Shown here piece after piece: positions 47,872 through 56,743 of a stretch of 64,000 bases of DNA (position 1 is its first letter; every line of letters begins with the position of its first letter). The DNA is taken from positions 434,001-498,000 of the forward strand of contig CAVYJC010000010.1 in assembly GCA_963768715.1 (NCBI GenBank), in the 5' to 3' direction. Source of the DNA: DATKEJ01 sp963768715 (lineage in GTDB: Bacteria; Bacteroidota; Rhodothermia; Rhodothermales; DATKEJ01). The notes under the pieces are model-generated. The model was not told where the DNA came from. It ran no database searches and worked only from the letters and a program-made list of their open reading frames with translations. Position numbers and translations under genes: made by a program.

Positions 47872-49038
47872 CTACAGTGGCTCGAGGGCGTGGTATTTGA
47901 CCACCGCCATATGGAGCTTCAGGTTGGATCCGGCGGTGGGCCAGCCTGCGCCATCAGCGTTCACGCGAATGTAGAATGCCCTCCGACTGTTGTCGACCGG
48001 AAGATGGATAAGGCTGTCGCCGATCTTTTCGGCGCCCGGTGTGCCGGTGCTGTAAAAGGATGCGGTCCCCCCTGACGTAACGCTGCCGTCAGACTGAGCA
48101 ACGCTCTCTCCCAAGCTGCACCCCAGATTCTGATCCGGGTCCGTATCGGTTATCCAACAATAGAGACTGTCCAGCACCGCGTTTTTCGGCAGGTTTATGG
48201 GGGCAACAAGCTGCGTCGCTCCTGCATCGATCCACGCCTGAAAATGCAGGGCGGTGTACTCGGCCGCCGGAAAGTCTCCGTCGGGCCTGAACGCCAATGC
48301 CGGCACGGACAGATACCGGGGCACGCCGGGATCGCGGTAGTGCAGTGATCCGGCGACAATGTCTCCCGGTAGTGTCGATCTCTACCACCGTCGGGTTCGA
48401 CGCATAGTTGGAATTGGAGCCGTATGAAAGACGAAATGTAGAGCCGGCGCCGCTCGTTCGTCGGTAGAGCGACCATTTGTCGGTGAGTGCACCCGCAACC
48501 ATCTCCCCAAACTGTATGCCCGACCCTGCCCCACCGCCTTCATTGCTGTAAAGCCCCACCATGGCATCGTTCGCATAGATCGTCAGATCCTCGTTCATTC
48601 GCTCAGTTCCGTCACCGGCTAGATCCGCCGTCTGAATCCGGATGCTGTCCTCATACGGCGTAACGAGGCCGAGCGCATACGGGACACCGGTCAGCTTGGT
48701 TCGCGGCATTTCGCCGTCTGTAGCGACGGTAATGCCGAGCCACAGATCCTGGTCGAAATCGAGGCCCGAAATTGGGGTGTCGACGAGCCGAGGATCGTGT
48801 TGAAAACACCGTTTACAGTAGCAACGCTCTTGGATTCAGTCCACAGCGCCGACCCGCCCGAATCCGTGTTGTAGATCTTGAAGGTCATGGTTCGCGACGC
48901 GTCCGGGACAGGGTCACCGGATGGGTCCGTCAGCAAGCCCTGTTGACTGATCGTCCGCGGAGTCTGGGCGGATAGCGGGGCAGCGACGGCGATGACGGTG
49001 ATCAGGGTCACAAGGGCGGAGCGTCTCAGGTATTTCAT
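47872..49038 (-). pseudogene. ISYQG-family secreted protein, two compensating frameshifts
   Basis: Paralogue of the gene at 36364. The first frame: signal peptide (AVAAPLSAQ), then TISQQGLLTDPSGDPVPDAS and MTFKIYN, GVFNTILGSSTP. It breaks near 48775; the second frame continues SGLDFDQDLWLGITV, then IRIQTADLAGDGTERMNED and MVGLYSNEGGGAGSGIQFGE. It breaks again near 48365, and the first frame returns with FRPDGDFPAAEYTALHFQA and ends HMAVVKYHALEPL. The total length is 3n, so the two breaks cancel. Decay of one copy in a paralogous pair is plausible. Confidence 0.75.
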
Positions 49039-49383
49039 GGTTGCAGCACTCAGTTACAGATCGTCGTTCCGTCTGGATATACCGAAGACGGGTTCAAGAT
49101 GGGTCATGGCAAGAGCAGAGGCGACCTGCCCGAATGGTGTTTGCCGGCGCAGCTTGTCATTCCGGCGCAGGCCTGGGCGGTGAACCTTGTGCGGTGTTCG
49201 ACTCGGAAGCGCGAGAGGGAACGACCCAACAGATCAGCGGAAGCTCGGAGTTCTGGCACACCGCGGCGCATTTTCGCGCGCTTAGGTGTGACGTGTTTGG
49301 GGGGAGTGCGTCGCAGTTATAGGTGCGTCGCACTCTCGGTGCGCCGCGAAACCGTTTGCTGCCCCGCCTGCGCGAGGCCAAGG
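49039..49383. other. Non-coding gap between divergent genes
   Basis: About 345 nt upstream of the minus-strand paralogue and of the small gene at 49424. It should contain both promoters. I see no gene, no array and no clear palindrome longer than 8 bp in it. Confidence 0.5.
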
Positions 49384-49402
49384 TTTGAAGTTTGGTATTT
49401 CG
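49384..49402. repeat. Heptamer array (unit TTTGAAG)
   Basis: TTTGAAG, TTTGGTA, then TTTCG. It lies 21 nt before the start codon of the small gene at 49424. Confidence 0.7.
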
Positions 49403-49423
49403 TGTAATGAGTACATTGCAAAC

Positions 49424-49651
49424 ATGGACAACGAACAAGATCATTTCCATCTCCCCGGCCACGTGATGGACCGGTCGGCCGTCTGGAAGGGCCGCATTGA
49501 AGAAACCCCGAGTGATCTTGAATACTGGCAGCAACAGCCCTATGAGCTGAGACTGGCTGCGCTCGAAAGCATCCGGCAAGAATACCACGGCTGGCACGAT
49601 GACGCTCAACCCCGACTTCAGCGAGTTTGTCAGATTACTGAACAAACATGA
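49424..49651 (+). CDS. Small protein paired with a nucleotidyltransferase
   Basis: 75 residues from the ATG at 49424 (MDNEQDHFHLPGHVMDRS). The tail (RLAALESIRQEYHGWHDDAQPRLQR) is helical and charged. It overlaps the next gene by 53 nt in another frame, which implies translational coupling. Similar small proteins sit before minimal nucleotidyltransferases in toxin-antitoxin-like pairs; that role is inference here. Confidence 0.75.
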   Translation: MDNEQDHFHLPGHVMDRSAVWKGRIEETPSDLEYWQQQPYELRLAALESIRQEYHGWHDDAQPRLQRVCQITEQT

Positions 49652-50039
49652 GGTCCGCTTTCTGGTCGTTGGTGGCTATGCCGTTGCATTCCACGGCCAT
49701 CCTCGCTACACCAAGGATCTTGATCTGTGGATTGAGCCGGACGCCCTTAACGCCGAGCGACTCCTTTCAGCCTTGGAAGCGTTTGGTTTCGGATCCGTTG
49801 GACTTGAAGTAGATGACTTTCTCCAGCCTGGTCGAGTTGTCCAATTGGGGCGTCCACCGGCTCGGATCGATTTGATCAACCGCTTGAAAGGAGTCGAATT
49901 CGAAGCGAGCTACCATGCGAGAGTGGTAGCACACATCGAGGGAGTTGGCGTGCCGTTCATCGATCTCGAAAGCCTGAAGCGAAACAAGCGAGCATTGGAT
50001 CGGAACCAGGACCGGGCGGATTTGGAAGCGCTGAAATAG
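49599..50039 (+). CDS. Minimal nucleotidyltransferase (DUF6036-like)
   Basis: 146 residues. The nucleotidyltransferase core is RFLVVGGYAVAFHGHPRYTKDLDLWIEP: the GG helix, then DLDLW with the two metal-binding aspartates. A third acidic position lies in PARIDLINRL near residue 88. The end (DLESLKRNKRALDRNQDRADLEAL) is the typical tail of this family. Such proteins transfer nucleotides to proteins or RNA and often belong to toxin-antitoxin pairs. It overlaps the small gene by 53 nt; the stop is followed by a hairpin. Confidence 0.88.
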   Translation: MTLNPDFSEFVRLLNKHEVRFLVVGGYAVAFHGHPRYTKDLDLWIEPDALNAERLLSALEAFGFGSVGLEVDDFLQPGRVVQLGRPPARIDLINRLKGVEFEASYHARVVAHIEGVGVPFIDLESLKRNKRALDRNQDRADLEALK

Positions 50040-50046
50040 GGATCTC

Positions 50047-50061
50047 GGCCGGTTGCCGGCC
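50047..50061 (+). terminator. Hairpin after nucleotidyltransferase gene
   Basis: GGCCGG-TTG-CCGGCC, a perfect 6-bp stem 7 nt after the stop. There is no T-run, so this is only a terminator candidate. Confidence 0.35.
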
Positions 50062-50195
50062 AGCCCTGCAAACGTGGTCGCCAGATATTCGGGTTGCGAT
50101 CTTCTCACGCCATTGCCAAGCTCCGACTTCCGACTGCGAATGCCTTGAGGTCGCTGTATTTGTACGGAAACTATGATTGGGCGGCGGAGTGCAGG

Positions 50196-50289
50196 CACAC
50201 ACCTGACCGGTCTTAAGACCTGACGGGTCTATAGACCTGACAGGTTTTAAAACCTGACAGGTTTAAAGACCTATCCAGGCAGAAGTCGC
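50196..50289. repeat. Palindromic repeat array, locus 3
   Basis: ACACACCTGACCGG, then cores CTTAAG, CTATAG, TTTTAAAA and TTTAAA separated by CCTGACAGG-type arms, then the right module CTATCCAGGCAGAAGTC. Almost the same sequence occurs at 54201. It lies downstream of the nucleotidyltransferase and the minus-strand permease, whose stop is at 50307. Confidence 0.9.
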
Positions 50290-50306
50290 AACCTCCGCCG
50301 TTTACC

Positions 50307-52721
50307 TCATTCGTACCGCAGCGCCGTCACCGGATTCGACGTCGCCGCCCGAATCGTCGTATATCCGATCGTCAGGAATGCCACGACCAATCCCGCCACG
50401 AGTGCAATCGGGAAGTTGAGCAGCCGGATGTCGGTTCGGAAGACGAAATTCTCGAGCCAGCTGTGCATCACGTAGTAGGCGATCGGCCAGGCGATCACAT
50501 TGGCCAGCAGGATCCACTTGCCGAAATCCTCGAACAACAGGAGCACGATGCCCGAAGCCGTGGCGCCGAGGGACTTCCGGATGCCGATCTCCTTGGTCCG
50601 CTGGACTGTCACGAACGCAGCCAGCCCGAACAATCCGAGGCAGGCAATCAGAATCGACAGACCGGCGAAGGCGATCAACACCTCGCCTGTCGACTTTTCC
50701 GACAGATAGTACTTCTCGAATACCGAATCGAAGAACTCGTACTCGAATGCCTGTCCGTTGGAGACCGCGTACCATTCATTGCTCAGATCGTCGATTACAC
50801 CCGCGAGATCGGATCCCGCGACACGGACGGAAAGGTTCCGCCCGTGCCCGTCCGGACCGAGATACCTGAATGCAAACGGCTTGATCGCGTTCTGGAATGA
50901 CTCGACGTGAAAATCCTTCACGACGCCGATGACAGTGAGCTCATGCTCATCGTGCATCTCGGCGATCTTGGCGCCGATCGGATTTTCGAGGCCGAGCAGC
51001 TTGACGGCGGTCTCGTTGAGCACGATGCCATTCACATCTCCGGGCTGATCGGGCGAGAAGTAGCGTCCTTCCAGCAGTTTCATCCGGTAGGTGTCGGCGT
51101 ACCCCTCGTCCGTGTAATTCGTGAAGACAATCTTGTTCTCCGATTCCGGCCGGCCCGCCTCACGGAACAGGTCGTCGCTCATGATCTCGCCGAAGAGCAG
51201 CCTGCTGTTGCCTACCGCCACGACGGATGATTTGTTGCGGATGCGCCGCTTCAGGACATCCAGCCGATCTCCGAGGTCGTCGGTCTTTTCAATGACGATG
51301 ACCTGGTCACCCGAGAACCCGAGGTTCGCTTTCTGGATGAAATGGAGCTGTCCGTAAACGATCATCGATGCGAGCAGCAGGATGGCTGACACGGAATATT
51401 GGAAGACGATCAGCCCGTTTCGAAGCGCGGACTTCGAACCGCCGATTGCCGCACTGCCCTTCAGGACAGTCACCGGATTGAACGAGGATAGATAGAGGGC
51501 CGGATAGGCGCCGGCGAGGCATCCGATGAGGATAGCGAACGCAAGCGCGCCGGGAATCAGGTACGGATTGTCGAACAGCGGCAACGCGAGCTCCTTGCCC
51601 GTGAACGCACTGAAGGCCGGAAGGGCCAATTTGGCCGCCGCCAGGGCGATGGCCATCGCGATCACGCTCAACACGGTGCTGTCGAAGAGGAATTGTGCGA
51701 TCAGGAAGCCGCGCGACGAACCGACCGCCTTGCGGATGCCGACTTCCTTCGCCTTCTGCACCGATACCGCCGTCGAGAGATTGATGTAGTTGATGCACGC
51801 AATCAGCAGGATCGCGATCGCGATGCCGGCGAAAAGGTAGACGTACAGGATGCTTCCGTAAGGCTCGAACTGGGACCGGAGGTTCGACCGGAGGTGGACG
51901 TCGGAAAGCGGCTCGACCAGAAACTCGAACTCAGCGCCTGACGCCAGAATCTGCTCGGCGCTAACACCGAACATCTGGCTGATCTCAGGATAGACGTACG
52001 TCTTGACGAGTGATTTGAGCTTCTCCTGGAATTCGCCCGCCGATACGGATGGGTCGAGCAGGAAGTACGTGGCGTACGCGGCGTTTGTCGCCCAAGACGT
52101 CGAACGACTCCGACTGAAACCGGACATGGCCGCGAGGAAGTCGGGGCGGACATGTGACGCGGCCGGAAAATCCTTCATGACGCCGGTGACCGTGTAGTCG
52201 TCGCGGTTGTCCATGCTCACCGTCTTTCCGATCGGATTCTCCGCGCCGAAATACTTCCGCGCCATCGATTCCGAGAAGACCACCGAGTAGGGATCGATCA
52301 GTGCCGTGTTCGGATCGCCCGCAATCAACGGGATGGTGAGCACGTCGAAAACCGTCGAGTCGGCCCAGAAGAAGTGTTCTTCGGAGAACGCCTTGTCGTC
52401 GTAGCGAAGGACCGGAAAGCCCCCCGTGAAAAGCCGAGTCTGAGCGGACACTTCAGGGAAATGCTCGACGAGTGCCGGTCCAACCGGCGCCGAGACTGCG
52501 GCAAAGTTGCTCTCCGTGCCATCCATGAAGATGTGCAGTCCCATCCGGTGGATCCGGTCGTAGCGCTCGTTGTAGCGGTCGTAACTGAGTTCATTGACGA
52601 CGTAGACGCCGATGAGCATGAAGCAGGCCAACCCGAGCGCGAGCCCGCCGATGTTGAGCAGCGAGAAGCCTTTCTTGGATTTCAGGCTGCGGAGGGAGGT
52701 TTTGAGGAGCTTGCCGAGCAT
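50307..52721 (-). CDS. FtsX/MacB-type ABC transporter permease (fused, 804 residues)
   Basis: Third permease of this type, intact. First helix region FSLLNIGGLALGLACFMLIG, then YDRYNERYDRIHRMG, a periplasmic core with NPIGKTVSMDN and VTGVMKDFPAASHV, then VQKAKEVGIRKAVGSSRGFL of the first FtsX domain and TKEIGIRKSLGATASGIVLL of the second. It ends ATSNPVTALRYE. All three permeases share this plan, so a common envelope-remodelling or export function with a distant ATPase is likely. Substrates are unknown. Confidence 0.93.
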   Translation of the reverse strand: MLGKLLKTSLRSLKSKKGFSLLNIGGLALGLACFMLIGVYVVNELSYDRYNERYDRIHRMGLHIFMDGTESNFAAVSAPVGPALVEHFPEVSAQTRLFTGGFPVLRYDDKAFSEEHFFWADSTVFDVLTIPLIAGDPNTALIDPYSVVFSESMARKYFGAENPIGKTVSMDNRDDYTVTGVMKDFPAASHVRPDFLAAMSGFSRSRSTSWATNAAYATYFLLDPSVSAGEFQEKLKSLVKTYVYPEISQMFGVSAEQILASGAEFEFLVEPLSDVHLRSNLRSQFEPYGSILYVYLFAGIAIAILLIACINYINLSTAVSVQKAKEVGIRKAVGSSRGFLIAQFLFDSTVLSVIAMAIALAAAKLALPAFSAFTGKELALPLFDNPYLIPGALAFAILIGCLAGAYPALYLSSFNPVTVLKGSAAIGGSKSALRNGLIVFQYSVSAILLLASMIVYGQLHFIQKANLGFSGDQVIVIEKTDDLGDRLDVLKRRIRNKSSVVAVGNSRLLFGEIMSDDLFREAGRPESENKIVFTNYTDEGYADTYRMKLLEGRYFSPDQPGDVNGIVLNETAVKLLGLENPIGAKIAEMHDEHELTVIGVVKDFHVESFQNAIKPFAFRYLGPDGHGRNLSVRVAGSDLAGVIDDLSNEWYAVSNGQAFEYEFFDSVFEKYYLSEKSTGEVLIAFAGLSILIACLGLFGLAAFVTVQRTKEIGIRKSLGATASGIVLLLFEDFGKWILLANVIAWPIAYYVMHSWLENFVFRTDIRLLNFPIALVAGLVVAFLTIGYTTIRAATSNPVTALRYE

Positions 52722-52970
52722 GGCGGAATACCGAGTTGATTGGATGCTTGCTTAGGCGGGGGCGAGCGAATGCTTTAAAGACGAGTGGGATTGGGAGATG
52801 GTTGCGCCGGCGGCGTTCGAGGTGCCAGGTTCCAGATTCGTAGGAGGCTAACCGGAGGCACCCTGCTCGAATGGCTCGGCCACGCGGCAGTCATCCCCGC
52901 GCGGCTTGCACCCGCGGAGGCAGCTCGGACCTCGCCGGGCTGAAGCAGTTGCAGTGGAGTTGTTTAATAA

Positions 52971-52997
52971 TGTATATTTACATACTGTAATTATACA
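52971..52997. promoter_or_regulatory. 27-bp near-perfect palindrome, probable operator
   Basis: The arms are TGTATAtTTACA and TGTAAtTATACA around a 3-bp centre, with one mismatch pair. It sits in an AT-rich island (about 52960-53010) in otherwise GC-rich DNA and ends 14 nt before the ATPase ATG. A dimeric repressor site is the simplest reading; autoregulation is inference. Confidence 0.65.
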
Positions 52998-53011
52998 TAA
53001 TGTCATAATGC

Positions 53012-54217
53012 ATGATGCAGTCTGCCAAGACACCATTCGAGTTCGGTCGTGAGTTGTCGGAAAAGGAGTTGGTCGATCGCCGGGACGAGTTGGCGACCGT
53101 CGTCCGCGTGATGCGGGAGGGCGGGCGGCTGTTCCTGATCGGACCGAGGCGCTTCGGGAAGACCTCGATTCTACGGGTAGCCGCCGAGACGGCCGAGACT
53201 AAAGGAGTCGTCGTGCTCAGACATGATGCCGAGGCGTACCCCACCGTCCAGTCGCTGGCTGAGGCGATCGTCGCTGACGGAACGCGACGTCTGACCGGTT
53301 CCATCGAGCGCGCGGGCAAGAAGATCGGACAGTTCTTCGCGGCTCTTCGCCCGCAGGTCAAGTTCGATCCGATGGACGGAAGCATGTCCATCGCGCTGGC
53401 CGAGCACCCCGCCGCGCAGGATCATCCGGCGCTGCTCGCGGCCGTACTCGACGGCCTAAACGCCATGGCTGCCCAGTCAAAACATCCCGTTGCGGTCGTG
53501 ATCGACGAATTTCAGAAGGTCGTCGAGCGGGGAGGTTCAGGCCAGGGCAGCGTCATCGACGCCGAAGCCCAGTTGCGGGCGGCCGTGCAGCGGCACGACC
53601 ATGTTGGATACGTGTTCGCCGGTTCGAAGACGGGTCTATTGACCAAGATGACCGGGGACGCATCCCGGCCGTTTTATCGGATCGGCTCGAGGCTCTTCCT
53701 CGGACCGATCCCGCGAGCCGATTTCGCAGCGTTCCTGATGGACGGATTCGAGTCGGGGGGGTACGCGACCGATGCGGCCGGCGTGACCGCCATCCTCGAA
53801 CTGTCCGAGGATGTGCCCTACAACGTGCAGCGACTGGCATACGAGTGCTGGAACCTGCTGCGAGATGGGGAGGCCGGCGGACTCAACTCCGACACGGTGC
53901 GGGAGGCGCTGGACAGGCTGGTCCGGCGTGACGATCCGTTCTACACGCAGACCTGGAATTCACTGGTGTCGACGCAGCAAAAAGCGCTGATTGCGATCGT
54001 GACCGGAGCCGGCCAGGGGATGCTGTCGCAGGAGGTTCTCGGTTCTCACGGTTTGGCCGCGGCGACGATGCAGACGGCCATCCGGGCTCTCGTCAAGAAG
54101 GGCATTCTGCGGTACGAGGAGACGCTGGGTTCGGTGCGCTACCGCTTGGAGGATCCGTTTCTCGGGGCATGGGTGGAGGCGTTCGTGGGTGCGGGCACAT
54201 ACCTGACGGGTCTATAG
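53012..54217 (+). CDS. AAA/STAND-like ATPase
   Basis: 401 residues. After a short N-terminus (PFEFGRELSEKELVDRRDEL) comes Walker A IGPRRFGKTSIL near residues 43-54, Walker B AVVIDEFQKV near 165, then a sensor-like GYVFAGSKTGLL. A helical lid and a winged-helix-like domain (LSQEVLGSHGLAAATMQTAI) complete it. This is the archaeal-type ATPase family, which is often linked to mobile or defence loci. The last residues (YLTGL) and the TAG stop come from palindromic repeat locus 4. Start ATG 53012 or 53015. Confidence 0.9.
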   Translation: MMQSAKTPFEFGRELSEKELVDRRDELATVVRVMREGGRLFLIGPRRFGKTSILRVAAETAETKGVVVLRHDAEAYPTVQSLAEAIVADGTRRLTGSIERAGKKIGQFFAALRPQVKFDPMDGSMSIALAEHPAAQDHPALLAAVLDGLNAMAAQSKHPVAVVIDEFQKVVERGGSGQGSVIDAEAQLRAAVQRHDHVGYVFAGSKTGLLTKMTGDASRPFYRIGSRLFLGPIPRADFAAFLMDGFESGGYATDAAGVTAILELSEDVPYNVQRLAYECWNLLRDGEAGGLNSDTVREALDRLVRRDDPFYTQTWNSLVSTQQKALIAIVTGAGQGMLSQEVLGSHGLAAATMQTAIRALVKKGILRYEETLGSVRYRLEDPFLGAWVEAFVGAGTYLTGL

Positions 54218-54271
54218 ACCTGACAGGTTTTAAAACCTGACAGGTTTAAGACCTGTCCAGGCAGAAGTCAC
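54201..54271. repeat. Palindromic repeat array, locus 4
   Basis: ACCTGACGGG, then cores CTATAG, TTTTAAAA, TTTAA separated by CCTGACAGG arms, then right module TGTCCAGGCAGAAGTC. It is nearly identical to locus 3. It supplies the last five codons and the stop of the ATPase. Confidence 0.9.
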
Positions 54272-54356
54272 GGACCCGCGATTTAGGGCTTTGACTCACA
54301 ACCACGCGGTCGCACGCGCACGATGTTGTGCATCGTCGAAACCCGAATCGATCCCA

Positions 54357-55403
54357 ATGCGCGACGCTATCGAACCCCTCTGCCGCGAAGAGGTCATCAA
54401 GGCCATCGAGCGGCGGAATCCCTCGCGGATTCCGATGATCCTCGCCAAATGGTGGGGCCACGGATTGCCGGAGCAATACGGCGACCGGCTGAAGGAATTC
54501 GACCGATACCCCGAAGACGTTGTCTGGCTGTGGACCACCAATCCCGTCGATCCCCTGGCGATGAACCTTTCCTGGACGTGGGACACGACCGTCGCCAAGG
54601 ACGCCGTCGTCGTCATCGACGACTGGGCCAAACTCGACGAGTTCATCGAGAAGCTGCCCAGGGCAAAGGACGATCCGCGCTGGGCCGACCTCGAGAAGAT
54701 CGCCGACCAGGGCCGTGCGGACGATCGGTACCTCATGTTCGCCCACTGGAACTTCTTCTTCGAGCGGCCCTGGATGCTGCGCGGCATGGCCAACCTGATG
54801 CTCGACTATTACGTCGACCCGGACAAGATCCAGACGCTCCACGCCGCCATGTGTGACGTCTATATCGACTACATCCGGACCGCCCACGAGCTGCTTCGTC
54901 CCGACGGATACTTTACCAGCGACGACCTCGGCCACCAGACGGGACCCATGATGGGCCTGCCGACCTTCCGCGAGCTGCTCCTCCCCTACTACCGTCGCGT
55001 CGGTTCGACGATTCATGATTGCGGGATGCACTTCTGGCTGCACAGCTGCGGAAATAACACCTCCTATTTGCCCGATCTCATTGATGCGGGCGTAGACATC
55101 TTTCATCCCGTGCAAAAGCACACCATGGACGAAGCCGCCGTGGCGGCCGAATTCGGCGACCGGCTGACCTTCCTGGCCGGATTTGACGTGCAGCACGAGT
55201 TGGTGGAGGGCAATCCGGAGAGTGTGCGCAGGGAAGTCCGTTTTCTCATGGACACTTTCAACCGCGGAGACGGCGGCATGTGTATCGCGGCCGGGAATGG
55301 GATCGTGGGTGGGACGCCGTTCGAAAATATCGAGGCGTTCTTGGATGAGGCGTGGAGGTACGGGAAGAACATCAGACATCAGACAGCAGACAGCAGATAT
55401 TGA
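54357..55403 (+). CDS. Uroporphyrinogen decarboxylase-like methyltransferase (URO-D/MtaA type)
   Basis: 348 residues from the ATG at 54357; the 22 codons before it look non-coding. The fold is the URO-D barrel. A zinc site is suggested by FWLHSCGNN, the HxC pattern of corrinoid-dependent MtaA/CmuA methyltransferases. The conserved arginines of true HemE are not evident, so a methyl-transfer role is more likely than haem synthesis. No corrinoid protein is adjacent. The last ten codons are encoded by a heptamer array (unit CAGACAG). Confidence 0.85.
   Translation: MRDAIEPLCREEVIKAIERRNPSRIPMILAKWWGHGLPEQYGDRLKEFDRYPEDVVWLWTTNPVDPLAMNLSWTWDTTVAKDAVVVIDDWAKLDEFIEKLPRAKDDPRWADLEKIADQGRADDRYLMFAHWNFFFERPWMLRGMANLMLDYYVDPDKIQTLHAAMCDVYIDYIRTAHELLRPDGYFTSDDLGHQTGPMMGLPTFRELLLPYYRRVGSTIHDCGMHFWLHSCGNNTSYLPDLIDAGVDIFHPVQKHTMDEAAVAAEFGDRLTFLAGFDVQHELVEGNPESVRREVRFLMDTFNRGDGGMCIAAGNGIVGGTPFENIEAFLDEAWRYGKNIRHQTADSRY
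55371..55400. repeat. Heptamer array (unit ATCAGAC) encoding a C-terminus
   Basis: ATCAGAC, ATCAGAC, AGCAGAC, AGCAGAT: four exact units inside the coding region, giving IRHQTADSRY before the TGA. Confidence 0.9.
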
Positions 55404-55539
55404 TTGAGGAAAGTGGATTTGAGATTGAGCTCACGTCCGACGGGTTGCGTCACATCATCCCAACTTCGAATTCGCTCGGCGGAGGGATACAGCGGATCAA
55501 TTCACAATTCAAAACCTGCCCCGAGCGAAGTCGAGGGGT

Positions 55540-55600
55540 GCAAAACGCAAATTGCAGCCCAGGTGCGATAATTCAGCATGCGAAATGCAAAACGAAAATT
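55540..55600. repeat. Heptamer arrays (unit GCAAAAC)
   Basis: GCAAAAC, GCAAATT, GCAGCCC and, further on, GCGAAAT, GCAAAAC, GAAAATT. The second block ends at the ribosome binding site of the gene at 55615. Confidence 0.8.
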
Positions 55601-55614
55601 GGGAGGTGTAGACT

Positions 55615-56505
55615 TTGAACGAGAGTAGTCGCGTCGACGCGCCGGCAACAGGCATCCGCCTGGGGAGCAAGAGAACGTGGTTGTGGATCACTGCCGTGAT
55701 TCTGATGGCGGCCGCGGCCGTTTTCCAGCGGGTGAGCGGGCCGACGTACCCATACAAAGGGAGCTTTACGGCCGGCGATGAGACCTACCGTTTCCGGCTC
55801 GTCCGATCATCCGAAACGACGCACGGCGCCCGCGTCGCACTCCCCTTCCCGGATGGGATCCAGACCGAGGCCCGGCTACACTACAGACGCTACCCGACCA
55901 CGGATTCATTGACGACGACTCCCTTCGTCCGCGAGGGCGACGAATGGGCCGCCTATCTCCCGGTTGAGCCGGCGGCCGGAAAGATGGAATACTTTGTCAC
56001 GCTGTCTTTGGATGAAGGGCGCGTACGTATCCCGTCGGATGCCGAAGACAGTATCATCCTGCGATACAAGGATCCGGTACCGCTCGCGGTACTCTTGCCC
56101 CACGTGATCCTGATGTTCCTCTCAATGCTCATCGGTCTTCGGGCGGCACTGTCGGCGTTGTTTGGGTCCGGCGACATGCGCCAACTCGCCTACCTCGCCC
56201 TGGCCGGAATAACGCTGGGCGGCATGATTATGGGTCCGATCGTTCAGAACTACGCCTTCGGCGAATACTGGACGGGCTTCCCGTTCGGTTACGATCTGAC
56301 GGACAACAAGACGCTGATCATGTGGCTGTGCTGGGTTGTGGCAGCCGGCGTGTTGCGGTTCGGGAGGATCAAGCGCGAGGTGATCCAACGCGGACTCGTG
56401 CTGGCGGCCGCCGTGGTCATGGTCGCGGTGTATCTGATTCCGCACAGTCTGCGGGGGTCGGAATACGATTACCGGGAGGAGGGGGTAGAACTTAGGGCAG
56501 ATTGA
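55615..56505 (+). CDS. Membrane protein of unknown function
   Basis: 296 residues from a TTG at 55615, supported by GGAGGTG 8 nt upstream. One helix at the N-terminus (TWLWITAVILMAAAAVF) anchors a ~105-residue exported domain with strands (YPYKGSFTAGDETYRFRLV, LHYRRYPTTDSLTTTPF). Four more helices follow (VPLAVLLPHVILMFLSMLI and later), and a short tail ends REEGVELRAD. No family recognised. It lies 211 nt after the URO-D gene. Confidence 0.8.
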   Translation: MNESSRVDAPATGIRLGSKRTWLWITAVILMAAAAVFQRVSGPTYPYKGSFTAGDETYRFRLVRSSETTHGARVALPFPDGIQTEARLHYRRYPTTDSLTTTPFVREGDEWAAYLPVEPAAGKMEYFVTLSLDEGRVRIPSDAEDSIILRYKDPVPLAVLLPHVILMFLSMLIGLRAALSALFGSGDMRQLAYLALAGITLGGMIMGPIVQNYAFGEYWTGFPFGYDLTDNKTLIMWLCWVVAAGVLRFGRIKREVIQRGLVLAAAVVMVAVYLIPHSLRGSEYDYREEGVELRAD

Positions 56506-56522
56506 GCGCCGCGGGGGTTCCG

Positions 56523-56550
56523 CGTGCCACGTGCAACGTGCAACGTGCCG
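56523..56550. repeat. Heptamer array (unit CGTGCAA)
   Basis: CGTGCCA, CGTGCAA, CGTGCAA, CGTGCCG, four exact units, 17 nt after the stop of the membrane protein gene. Confidence 0.9.
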
Positions 56551-56743
56551 GACTGAGCCGTTACTACGATGTAGAGTTGTCGCGGACCTGTTCGGCATGG
56601 CCTCGGCTGCCCGGGAATAATGTCTCATACGAAAGCACGGGGACACGAAGAGTCCGACAAGTCCGAAGACAACCTCCCCCGTCCCGACTGCGTCGAGGAC
56701 TGCCCCCTCCAGACTGGGACCGTGTTGTGGCACTTGGCCCCTC

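Noticed and set aside
50196..50289. Palindromic array as a CRISPR
   Set aside because: Units are 17-18 bp, mutually palindromic and adjacent, with no unique spacers of constant length.
54246..55379. 377-codon minus-strand ORF across the URO-D-like gene
   Set aside because: The plus strand shows the URO-D fold and zinc motif; the antisense product does not resemble any family and spans repeat DNA.
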